Origin: Syngnathus acus
Lineage: Eukaryota > Chordata > Actinopteri > Syngnathiformes > Syngnathidae
NCBI RefSeq assembly: GCF_901709675.1
Contig: NC_051095.1
Span: 21,079,956 to 21,143,955 of the forward strand
Reading direction: 5' to 3'
Length of the DNA: 64,000 bases
Positions 47,001-57,190 of the stretch are shown piece after piece. The first letter of the stretch is position 1, and each line of letters begins with the position of its first letter. The notes beneath the pieces were generated by a model. The model saw only the letters and a program-made list of their open reading frames with translations. It was not told where the DNA came from and ran no database searches. A program made the position numbers and the translations under genes.

Positions 47001-50000
47001 TTATATAAATAAATAAATAATACATTTATAATATCATTACCATTACGTTGAATTAGTGGGAGCACTGAGTTTGTTTCTCAGAAACGAGCCGGTCCCATCT
47101 AGACGTAATCGGAGACAATGACACCCGAAGTGATTTAAGGTTTGTCTTTTATTGCAGGATGCTTGGTCTCCATGTGTTGAAGCAGTTTTGAATGCTTCAC
47201 TGCCTGGTTAGTTAGCCTGTCGCCACATATTAGCTTTGCGGGCTCGACTGGGGAAACATGTCACGTGACCGGGACGAGTGTCTTGACCTGAATTAATTGA
47301 TCGTCGATAAAAAAAAAAATTCTGTGCGGCTTGGCGGCCCGGTACCAAGTGACCCACGGACCGGTACCGGTCCGCGGCCCGGTGGTTGGGGACCACTGCC
47401 CTAACCAGCTCAACACAACACAACACGGCGCGTTCTGGCGAGTCCCCAATTTCATGTTGACTTGAACTCAAGATTATGTTGACCGCCAGAATGCGGTTTT
47501 TATTATAAGATAAAATTCTGAACATTACAAGCTTGAAATTACAAACCTGAGCTTTTGCTTTTGTAGTCTATGCTGTCGGATCTGACTGCCGCCCCCCTAC
47601 CGCCCCCCTACCGCCCCTTTCTTCCTCACCGCCCCCCCAGATCTTTCCACCGCCCCCAGGGGGGCGGTACCGCCCACTTTGGGAACCACTGATCTAGACC
47701 AAGACTTTTAGAGATGACAAAAATCATTACATTTGCAACAAAAACAATTATGCTATGTTGAATTTGAAATACAACTCTCACAGTAGTACTGGCCTGGACT
47801 CTACCGGTCTTGAACAAAAATCCCATGTCTGCCCTGCCCGAGGCCATGGCAAGACAGAGTAAATATGCCTTCGACCCTGAGACGAGACCCTTAAAAAGTG
47901 GTTTGAGAGAAAGCTCAATCTTGGCAACTAATTCAAAATGAGTGGGAGTGAAATGGCACACCTGGAAAGGAAAGGAAACTTGCCAAATAGAAATTGTACA
48001 TACGATTTACTAAACAGCTTCCCATTTGGCATCACAAAACAACATTGTATTTATTCATCTTTTGGTTTCTAAAGGAATAGACGTTGAATGTACTGAAGGA
48101 ACTTGTCAATAAAAACACATGCAGGGCGGTTCACATAAAACAAAGGGCGCCTTTTGAGTTTTATGGGATTGACCTTGAGAAACAGACAAGACATTTGACT
48201 GGTTGTTTCATAGTTAATTTACACTGGAGTTCAAATTGTAGGTCAAACTGCCCCTGAAGAGTCTCGGTAATAAAAGGCCTGATATGCAACAACAATCCAA
48301 CAATTGTGATTCATTCTGATTGGACTTTGAAAATTCTGATTCACTGATCATTTTTCATTAATGCACCGCCCTACTGATAAGATTAAAAAAGAAATCATGA
48401 CACGAGGCTTACGAAATTTCCACTGAACTGAACTAGCTTGAAGGAATCATCATATTCTGTAATAGATAAGAAATTGAGCCTTGGATGTAGATTGTGGAAT
48501 AAGACTGATCCCATGTGAGCAACAAGGAATTCACAATCTGAGCCTCCTGTTACTGTCCATCACTTAATTTGGTCTACGCTGAGGCAATTGGGGTTTCCAT
48601 TTCACATTTACTGCATTACAACATGTTTATTGTAACTCTTGTCCGGCTTCAACAAAGCCCCCCAAAGTAACATTAACGGTAACAAACATCCCTCCTGCTG
48701 CACTGTGCCAACAATAACACAAGATGTCCATGGTTGTAAAAAGTAGGTTTTTCAATCTTGTGTATCCTATAGGAGTCATATTCCACCAGTCTGATTTACT
48801 ATCAATGTAAGAGTGCCAATAAATATTTCAAGAAGTACTTATTCACCACCTGGTACACGTTTTCTCTCTCCAAATAATAAAAAAAACTAAGGTTATTCCG
48901 GAATAAGGGCTCAAGCTATATTGCGTTCTCATCGGGGTTGGTTCAAGGTTGCAAATGTTTTGCCTGTACTTTCCTTGCGACAAGGAAAATCACTAAAACT
49001 GCTGGTGAACGCCTGGTGAATGTTTTGCGAACATTTGCGACCTTGAACAAAACTCTGACAATAACGCGAATTTTGATACCTTCACCAACAGTCAACCTCA
49101 GTGGCATATGGCCATTACAGTACCGTTAACCTGGAGCTGTTGCTATGCACTTACAGTACATAGTACAACATTTCAAGAGCAGAAACGGTTTGCGGACACT
49201 CCTTACCAACAGTAACAAGAATGAACCTTGAGACTTGTTGCTCTCTATGGATTCATTATCTTGGTTTCCATTTATGACAAAGGGAACTCATTGAGACTTT
49301 GTGCTTAACGCCCAGACATACATACACCAAAAGTTTATTGTGAGGAAAAACTATGCGTGGAGGTCATTAACATAAATAAATCTCGCTCGACCTTCTTTCA
49401 AAACCCCCCAAATGCAGCACAATATTAAACGTGACCAATGTGGACATGTTGTGGTATTCTCAATGGCTTTTTAGAATCACAATGACAAACAAACAAACAA
49501 ACACCACAAACAATGGGCCTTTTTTCTTGTCGCCAGGAAATTTTGAATGTGATAAAAAAATTCCCTGGCGTCAATAAAAGTAGAAGATAACATCTGGCGA
49601 CCGTTTGGCGAACATTTGCGACTTTTAACGTACACCGACGAGAGCCCAACATTCGCTGCTATCGAAAACACTCGCACTTGTTCGCCGCTATAGAAAAACA
49701 CTTGCAGTTGTTCACCACTTAGTGGGACAGAGGACTACTTGTATGAAACGCAAGACATGCTCTACTCTTTTGACAGGTACACCCAAATAAATCATGTTAA
49801 TGGGCAAAATGTAAATATCTAACAATTCCGCAAAATCCTCAGATCACATCTTTCATTATTAATACTGTTGACAACACTTTATTTTTAATTAGAGCAAATG
49901 TCATCACCCTTTGTTTAAAGTGAAGAAGTGGTCCAGTTAATGAAAACCACTGGCAAATGAATTGTTGACACCAAATCGACACAGGAATGCTTGGCAAACC

Positions 50001-51199
50001 AACATCTGAAATGTGCATTGTTAAGCAGAGAGCAAAGGAAAAAGTGGAAATCAAACTGAAATGAAATTAAAGCAACAGTCCGGGTAAGTGAGCATATTCA
50101 TTTACCTACCATATAAAGGAAATGAGAGAAGGGAGGGATTTGAAGTATGCCGGGCACAGTGGAATTTCAAACCCCAACTTTGCTCCCCCACTCCAACCCT
50201 CAATGTAAAAGTCACCACCATTTGTTTCCATTACTTGGGTTGAACAAAAGGGATGTGTTTTTGTTGGGATAGAATAGTATGTCTTATAACACAATTTATC
50301 AGAATGTCCTTACAAAAAAAATAACTTTTGTCAAACTTGACATGTAATTTGGAAGACTGTTTATTTTGACATATTGCAATAGCAAAGATTAATTTGCATG
50401 GTTTCTAACATTGCTTAAACCTGTGCTTTGACTTTATCAATGCATTGCTGAAAAGGAGATCATTTTGGAGAGGAAAAAAAAAAAAAAAAAAAAAAATCTG
50501 AAAACATGTTTTTACTACCTCCAAAGACTCAACAAATTCCCTGCCAGCATGGAGGTTTTACTGAGGAAGCTTGAAAGTAAACACAAGCTGGCTTCTTTCA
50601 GTGGGGAACACACTGTGTGTGTTGATTATACCTCTCCATTGTTATGAATTGCCTTCAAGTATTTCCTAAATGAATGTTATATTTACTGGCTGAAGCAGTG
50701 AAGTGTTGCCAGACACTCACGAGGAAAAAGTTCACAAAGCATCTTATGTAGTTTGGAAAATGAAATACTATGAACTAACGAACTACTATTGTAACTGCTC
50801 TGGAACCAAGCAATCATTAAAAAAATGCCCCCCCCCCCCCTCCCCCAGTTTAAATGATAGACAAAAGCAAACAAGGATGATGTTACATTGTTAAATTGAC
50901 TTTGCTAATTACTATGAGACCGTTGGACCACCAGAAGACTTCTGGGGCCTATAGCGGACCCCGATCCCAATGTTGAGCACCATTCATTCAGACCAGTTTT
51001 TAAACCATTCATAGAGAAAATGAAATAACATTTTGAATTTACCGTTAACGCCTTTGTTGGGAACATCGTTGACGTTGAAACCTTTGGAACTGTAAGCAAC
51101 TCGAACATCGTTGCAGTTTTTCGACTTTTGCTCCGCCGTGGCCGAAACGCAAAACACGACCAGCGTGCTAAGCACACACAACAGCAGCAGCGTCTTCAT
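28845..51199 (-). CDS. gpc4: Glypican, GPC4/GPC6 type, complete (552 aa)
   Basis: Nine exons in phase, in transcript order: 51043-51199, 35168-35326, 30780-31177, 30348-30513, 29838-29968, 29621-29758, 29423-29547, 29128-29300, 28845-29056. The 552-aa length is close to human GPC4 (556) and GPC6 (555). Order of parts: signal peptide ([20 protein letters not shown]), helical ectodomain with the family's 14 cysteines (for example [36 protein letters not shown]), a dibasic RSKR site (about 349-352), [11 protein letters not shown], then Ser-Gly sites SGGEESGSG (487-495) and a hydrophobic GPI-type tail. It would be a cell-surface heparan-sulfate proteoglycan modulating Wnt, BMP, FGF and Hedgehog ligands. 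[15 protein letters not shown] and CWNG..KSRY are closer to GPC4 than GPC6. The gpc3-like exon upstream supports gpc4. Divergence leaves a lineage-specific paralogue possible. Confidence 0.93.
31332..31644. mobile_element. hAT-type MITE, GTGTCAAACTCA family, copy 2
   Basis: Left end caggggtgtcaaactcattt; right end tgagtttgacactggtg. It shares internal blocks with the copy at 13814-14147 (cacatcgtagtcatag, gcgggccacataaaatgatg). Its 8-bp flanks (atacttta / cttcaata) do not match well, so the target duplication is eroded. Confidence 0.8.
33299..33323. repeat. Poly-C tract (25 C)
   Basis: Uninterrupted C run in the glypican intron; the complementary strand is a G run able to form a G-quadruplex. 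Confidence 0.95.
36040..36368. mobile_element. hAT-type MITE with perfect 8-bp target duplication
   Basis: Left end caggggttttcaactggttt, right end accggttgacaatctag, with imperfect inverted ends. The flanks caataaga (36032-36039) and caataaga (36369-36376) are identical, the 8-bp duplication diagnostic for hAT insertion. Internal text gcggcccacctgc and gaccactagaggggcgcgg is non-coding. Confidence 0.9.
40177..40354. repeat. Perfect 48-bp inverted repeat with CpG-rich loop
   Basis: Arms 40177-40224 and 40307-40354 are exact reverse complements over 48 bp (left arm starts gccggcgcccgacttcaatc). The 82-bp loop is CpG-rich and holds two direct copies of cgtcgcgctgctgacg (40251-40266, 40283-40298). 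It lies in glypican intron 1. No known element was recognised. Confidence 0.92.
40331..40580. repeat. 118-bp GC-rich tandem repeat
   Basis: About two units, starting cgtggattgaag (40331), cgtggatggaag (40449) and cgtggctggacg (40567). Each contains gccgggtggctgtcc and acgcacgcccggtccta. Overlapping open frames in several frames result from the GC-rich repeat. A polyadenylation-like aataaa (40615-40620) and an end resembling an LTR tail (aacgctacaa) follow, so a solo LTR is possible but no target duplication was seen. Confidence 0.8.
40685..40965. repeat. Two diverged direct copies of a ~110-bp sequence
   Basis: Copies near 40690-40795 and 40857-40965 share ctgtggaata, gcgcacgc, tgttgacaaaggacga, gatggatttaatga and cagatggttt, offset by about 170 bp. 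They follow the CpG-rich block and may belong to the same unidentified element. Confidence 0.75.
40989..41167. mobile_element. Composite transposon ends, including a one-sided TATAAGTCGC-type end
   Basis: Begins with acagtaatcccttgctacat and gtttatcgcggtttca, a repeat end common in fish. After a poly-T stretch comes ataagtcgctcctgagtata and finally cgcgacttatagtccgaaaa with ttacggta. The last part resembles the ends of the TATAAGGCGC family with aagtcgc in place of aaggcgc. It has only one clear end. Confidence 0.55.
43630..43770 (+). repeat. Dispersed repeat, copy A
   Basis: aagtcggctgtgttcacacc ... aatggcgcaaacgcc ... aactgtgctcgtct, and later ccctatgtgtg, are matched in order by the minus strand of 57050-57190. 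Translated, both give [16 protein letters not shown]. It is an unidentified interspersed repeat, not a gene I recognise. Confidence 0.6.
46891..47691. mobile_element. hAT-type element with perfect 8-bp target duplication
   Basis: Left end cagtggttcccaaacttttg, right end cactttgggaaccactg; identical flanks atctagac (46883-46890 and 47692-47699). The 801-bp interior has no transposase. It contains an 18-base poly-C tract (46950-46967), proline-coding cgccccccta repeats near 47590 and a second, different hAT-like end (cggtggttggggaccactg, ending near 47397) that suggests a nested or recombined element. Confidence 0.9.
47333..47397. mobile_element. Nested hAT-like terminal fragment
   Basis: gcggcccggtggttggggac and cactg form the right end of another fish hAT family (cagtggtccccaacc... 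on the other strand), preceded by ccggtaccggtccg. I could not find its matching left end inside the host element. Confidence 0.6.
48941..49048. repeat. 108-bp inverted-repeat unit
   Basis: gttcaaggttgcaaatgttt at the left is matched on the other strand by gttcaaggtcgcaaatgttc at the right. Sequence 49587-49640 shares gcgaacatttgcgac. It is probably a small MITE or MITE remnant. Confidence 0.6.
51043..51199 (-). CDS. gpc4: gpc4-like first coding exon with signal peptide
   Basis: ATG at 51199 opens a hydrophobic leader ([20 protein letters not shown]) with a plausible cleavage before or near the residues TAEQ. The mature start follows: [21 protein letters not shown], equivalent to SCGEVRQAYGAKGFS in human GPC6. 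The donor is cg|gtaaat, phase 1. The start is clear: the leader follows directly and glypican first exons end at this place. Confidence 0.93.
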
Positions 51200-52321
51200 G
51201 TTTTGTCCGTTTCAGAGAGACAAAAAAATAATAAATAAAATAAAAGAAGTAACCAGATCGGTGAGTGCAAAAGGTGTCCAGGGGTTCTGTAATCTAAGTT
51301 TGAGTTACGCCAATATTCCTCATGGATCTAGACGCGTTGGTTTCCTTCAGCTCAACAGACGCTTCATTCACTTAACAGAACGGGAGCAAAAATCCAAATC
51401 ACCGAAAACTGCTGGGAAACACACACGCTAACTTATTCCCTTAAACAGAGAGTGTTAAACGAAAATGTCCACTTTCAGAGTCTCATAAAAACAGAAAGAC
51501 GAGCCCAGACAAATGTCTTGGAAGAGTATAAAAAACTTTTTAGACTCCAGACAAAAATCCCAAAAGCTGGCTCCTCACTTTCGACGACAGTAATGACCAC
51601 ATGCGGGGGAAAGACGACAAAGGGGACTTGTTTTGTTTCTTTTCTCGCCTTGTGTCCACACGCAAGGAGGCCTTGATTTCTGCAGGTCGGGACACTGGAC
51701 TATAAAGTCGTCCTACTGCGATCCAGATGCAGGCTGAAGGCGCTGATAGACACCCAGGAGAGAAGAGAAGTTCCGGGGACAAAGAGGGTGGAAAGCAGGA
51801 ACACCAGGGGTGGAGTCAGGAGCAGGAGTGCCTGGATTTCTTTACTTCAGTCAAGACCCGTAGTCGACACAACACATTCAAAAAAGAATCATCCTGTCTA
51901 CAAATGTAACAAAAACCTCACACAGGGAAAAACATCAGAGAATCAAAAATCCTGAACCACATTTTTTTATCACTGAGAACTCTCATTTGACTGGACCTTT
52001 CTTATTTCTTATCTGTTCATCCAAATTGATGGGAATAATACTCCGGAATACAGATGACCATTGTAACCATTGGAGCAGGGTCAAATTGAGGAAGCGATGG
52101 TGCCTTAATGATAATTCGCAGTGGTGCCTATGCCTTCCTCAAACAAGTCCTTTTTCTGCTCAGTTGTTAGGGCATCGATGTAATTTTTACCTTTTTTTTT
52201 TCCTTCCAAAATACACAATTCACTGACATAATTGGGGTGCACACTTACATTAAAAAAAAAGATTCCCCCGCAAAATCAGTTGTGCCTGATTATGAAAGAA
52301 ACAAGATACACCTGTTTGAAA

Positions 52322-52445
52322 ATGCATTCATTCATTCATTCATTCATTCATTCATTCGTCTTCCGGGCCGCTTATCCTCACGAGGGTCACAGGTGTGCCG
52401 GCGGGGGTACACCCAGAACTGGTCGCCAGCAAATCGCAGGGTACT
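52322..52445 (-). repeat. Non-LTR retrotransposon 3' tail with (ATTC)n microsatellite
   Basis: A run of cattcattcatt is followed by gtcttccgggccgcttatcc, then tcacgagggtcac and gtacacccagaactggtcgc. On the minus strand this is the usual teleost LINE tail, ending in a tetranucleotide repeat. Confidence 0.75.
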
Positions 52446-55400
52446 GTTTGAAAATTAACAAAATATTCCAATACAGTCCGGGCAGGAAAGAAAATCTGTC
52501 AATGGTTTTGGGAGTGACTTCCAATTCCGGCTGTCACTATTGAATATTTGTAGAATCAATTATTCCACCCATTAAATGATTCATCAGATAAAATTAAAAA
52601 AAAAGAATAATTTATGAGTGTAGTATTATAAAGTCATTATTCCAAGTACTGTTTATTAATCAATTATTGTTATTTATTTACAATTGTTTAGTCATTAAAA
52701 AAAACTTCATGCTGGTGGGTTTGACATTGCATTTTTCAACCCTTTTGAATCTGATTCAGTTATTGGTTTGGTCAGTGTTTTCCTCAGCAAAAGCAAATGT
52801 TTGAAATGTCTTATTCTGATTTTACACAAAAGATAAATCAGTCCGTTTTCATGAAGGACAACAGAAATTAGAGAATAATTACTGTTGAGGGGCTGATATC
52901 AGCCAATTTGGACTATTTCAAATTAAACAATGGCTCTAAAGAATTATGCAATTATTACAATAATTACCTATTTATTTCAGACTCGATTTGTGGCCAATAT
53001 GGATATTGTCAACTCGACATCCAACTACTACTTCCAATATGCAACAACTAATGCAACACAGATAACAACAGTTTTGATAATGTCAGAGTCAGAACCTTTA
53101 GAGCTAAAGGTGGTCCAAAAATGAAGGCAGAGGTGGCAACCACCTCACTTGACCTAAAGGAAAACCCTAAAACAGACTTTGGTTACAGTCCTTGTATACT
53201 CTCAAGGCTATACTTTTGTGATTAAAACATTTGTGATTGCTATCGTAGTTGAAAAGTCTTTCTTTTCCTCATAAATTCCATGTCAGTCAAAATCAGACAG
53301 TATTATGACCTCGTCATAAGAATCTGATTATTTTGTATAACAACCTTTAAAATTAAGTCATTGGTGGGAATCGTATTTTCATGGACTTGAACTTGTTTAC
53401 GAGGTTTTTCCTGAATACAAATAAAATTTTCAGTCAAAACAATAATGGTGAAACAGCAATGTAGTAATTTTTTTAGGTTACAATGATTTTTTTGGGAGGG
53501 GATTGTTTGGTGGAAAAAGGTCAAGAAGGGAGCATCCATTTTTCAGTGTTTTGTCATGTAAACGTAACCCGATTAACGAGTTAAGAAATGTAATAAATGT
53601 GAAAACAAGACTTTTCTTATTCAGTGGACCTTTCAGAGGCATCTATTGGAGCCATTCTGGGTAGACCTCATGAAAACAAACACGTGCTTTCGTTGTGACG
53701 CTTTAAAACATGCATACATTTATTCATTTCTTAGGGGAGATTTAATCACATGAAACTGAAGGTCGTGCTTGTCTGGAGGTGTTGTTTCAGTTAAGCTTTT
53801 TATTATTCAGTACGTCTCGGTTTATTGAAAATCTGGCTAGAGTTACAGTAACCGTGGAGACAAAACTGTCCAACTCTACTTTACACAAACACAGATGAAG
53901 CTGACAAAGGTATACGTTTGATATTTAGTTGCTTATTGGTCAAAATAACTCAATATACTGACTCAGCCTGAAAGGAACCACCAGGCAGATGGCTTCAAAC
54001 AGAAGATGTAGAAAAAAGCAAATTACTGCAATACTATTTGTAATAATACAGAAATAGCAGCGAAACTCAAATTTTCAAGGGCTGATTAGTATTTTTTTTT
54101 TATTGATGACATATAGTCTTCACATGTTTATTCCTACCATTTTGCTCCGGTGGAAGACATTTGATTCTTCTGCTGTGATGCCTCCAGGTTCAACTCTCTT
54201 ATTCCATCTTGTTACTTTTGGTAAGCAAACAGATTCAGAAGGTTCAAACTCACGCAACTCTCTGAAAGACATTTTATTCAAATTAAAATTCCCCACATTC
54301 TTCAGCCACTTCACTTATACCCTCCGACCATGATCTTGGTCTTAAATGTTGGCTTTGGGGATAAATTGCAGCTTGCGTTTTTTATCTTCCAAAAACGTCC
54401 CTTCATTAAATGAACACATGCATATTAGAAAGTTATATGACTGCTTTTAAACATGTTTCAACAAGCCTGACTTATGGGTTGTGTGTGTGTGTGCGCGTGT
54501 GTGTGTGTGCACATGCTTTGTTATAGGGGGTAGCACTCAGCAAAATGACATTCCTCCTTTTGTGTCCACATTCCTCAGGCGGCTGCATTCATTCCGTGTG
54601 ACTGTGGCGGCTGCAGGGGAAGAAGCCAGGGGTTGCCGAGGAGCAGGAGGAGGATGCTGGAGTTGTGTGCTTGGGAGAGCGTGGGCCCGGTGCTCTTCTT
54701 AATAGGCTAACAAAAGGTCCGAAAATGCTCCAGTGCCATGGCAATTAGACATGAATGAGCTTTGAGCGACCTGACATGTCTTGTGCATTCCATCTGACAG
54801 AGGAATTTAAGCATCCAGCTTGGTTCAAATTGGAGCGGACTGGGGCTCTTATACACATGGATGCACCTGAATTATAATGTTACCTTAATTCTATGCAAGG
54901 TTTGATGGTCAGTCAGGTAGCCAAAGCGTGAAATACATATTCATGGGGAGGCAAGAAAATGCAACCAATGCAGCCAGTCAGCTCTTCTGTGTTCCTGGTG
55001 GTTTACATCAATTTGACCTTTCAATCTGGTGTTGTGTGCTGTTTCGACATTGCTTCAATATTACCTTAAGAAAACACATGAACTCTGCATTTCAATAGGC
55101 CAGTTTGCCCTTTCCCCAGCTATGCATTAGCATTCAGAATATACCACCCCCTCCAGCGCACCTCGGATAGGCAGCCAGAGTTTACTCACCTCCTCCTAAT
55201 CAGCCTCTGTTTTCCATGTAAAAAGCTGCAATACAGTTCATGAGAGAATAGCACAGCTGGAGCGCAATGCAGTTTTCATCTGAAGCTGCTGCGAGGAGGG
55301 CCCAAAGGTGGGAAAAGTTACAGTCAGGCACCCAGACAGAGAAAAGAGATCTTCAAATGTGTTTACAGTGATGGCCTTGTTAGGTAAGTGAATAGCTTTA

Positions 55401-56874
55401 TAGGTGAAAGACAAACAATCAAGTCTAATGAACCTTTATCATCGCTGGGTGTTGGCAGCATCTGTCACCTGTTCGCAGGAGAAATGAGGACAAATAATAT
55501 GCTGAGATTGAGAAATAGAAATAAATAAGTGACAAATGACATTATTAAAGTGTCTCTTCGAGGATTTGGAATAGAATACAGAATTGTGCAAACAATATGA
55601 TTCTCATGCGGCTCGGACAAAATACATAAGCACATAACCGGCTAAAACCAATGTGTGATCTATTCAGAACATTTTGTTGTTTTAATTAAAAGCCAACCAC
55701 CCTTGATGCTCACATTTGCAATATTCACTTAGTCATCATATGAAAATGAGTCACATTGATTCACATGATGGCTCAGGCCGCCTCTCTTACAAATGAGTCA
55801 CCAGTGGTCTTGATACTTATACTATTTTAAATCATTTTAAAATCAGTCTTTGTAGGATCTAAGTGATTACATTGAAAGGCTGAATGCTTGTTTGTATTAT
55901 GTGTTTGACTGACTGTCCAAGGCTCGCATGTCAGATGGAATAAGTTCCACGACTCTATGACCCTTAACAAGATAAGTAGAAGAAAACGAGACAGCATTGT
56001 ATGCAGTAGTATGCTTGCCCTTTTGCTTCGCAGAAATGTATTTATGACTGCATACAGACACGTTTTTTCATATTACACACACTAACTCATCTGATGTGAA
56101 CAGAGCCACATTCTATACATTTGTTTCCCCACAATGTAAAAGTGTCTCAATAAAAGGTATTGGACATTCTTTGATCAAAATACACAAAGAATTACTGCTC
56201 ACTTACGTATATGAGATTGGCAGCTCCTTTTCTTAGTCTGTAATGGATGCCGCTGGTTTTCAACTGTTGCCCGGAACCAGTATCTTTGACTTACTTGTGA
56301 CCCAAATAATGCCAAGGCATTTTCAGAAATGACAAAAGATTGACTTGGATGTTTAACACCTGACATGACATGCAGTTTAGCAGATGTGAAACATGCACCT
56401 TTCTTAAAAGTAGACAAACTGACTTTGGCCATGTCTTCCTTTTAATGATGATGTAAATCATGAACATGTATTTCAAATAAATAGAATGATCAATGGGTAA
56501 TTACTCACATTAGACATACATTTATAGAAATGTTAAATAATTAATTTCAATTTCAATACATTCATTGAAATTAAATGCCACTTTTCCCAATCTGCATTTT
56601 AAAATACGGTTCAGCACAGCAATTTGGAAACCATTTGTTTGGACACATTTTGTCATGACAAATACAAAATACTGATGCAACATTCAATTAGATCCTACTG
56701 ACCTATTCAGTGGCAACACAGTTAGAGCCACTTTCTTTAAGTGTTGTCATTCAAATCAACAAGTAATGCCATTTTGGCGGCAGCAACTTTATAGTGCAAG
56801 TCTTCACACTTCAAATCAGTTGGAGACAGCTGCATTCATAATTGAATAACCTCTAGCCAAACTTACAATGAGCA

Positions 56875-56902
56875 TAAATAAATAAATAAATAAATAAATA
56901 AA
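56875..56902. repeat. (AAAT)n microsatellite
   Basis: Seven aaat units in tandem. Confidence 0.95.
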
Positions 56903-57049
56903 CGCAACATAGGATCAGAAAGTGCATATAACAGCTGCTGGAAATGGAAATTAATTGAATAATTTTGTGACTTGACATTGACAGGATACTCCACTACAGT
57001 ATTCCTGATGACTATGACATCATTGATGTTCACCCCCTTTCCCATAATC

Positions 57050-57190
57050 ATAGTATACACATAGGGTTCTATTTTCATGCCCAGCAAAGCACGATCTAAT
57101 TGTTTGCTTTTTTTCTTTGCGTAGATGAGCACAGTTAGAAGCGGGCGTGAGCGCCATCGTGGGCGTGAACACAGCTGACTTGGGTTTCAC
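57050..57190 (-). repeat. Dispersed repeat, copy B
   Basis: Read on the minus strand it matches 43630-43770 in order: gctgtgttcacgcccacgat, aactgtgctcatcta, then gtgctttgc and ccctatgtgta. The copies are about 80% alike where I could align them by eye. Confidence 0.55.

Larger units (their letters stand above)
35327..51042 (-). other. gpc4: gpc4-like intron 1 (15.7 kb)
   Basis: The first intron lies between the signal-peptide exon and exon 2, as in other glypicans where intron 1 is very long. It holds two hAT-type elements, a CpG-rich block with a perfect inverted repeat (40177-40354), TE fragments near 41000, a small inverted repeat (48941-49048) and a copy of a dispersed repeat (about 43630-43770). 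I saw no coding exon. The longest open frame, at 45428-45916, has no recognisable domain. Confidence 0.85.
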
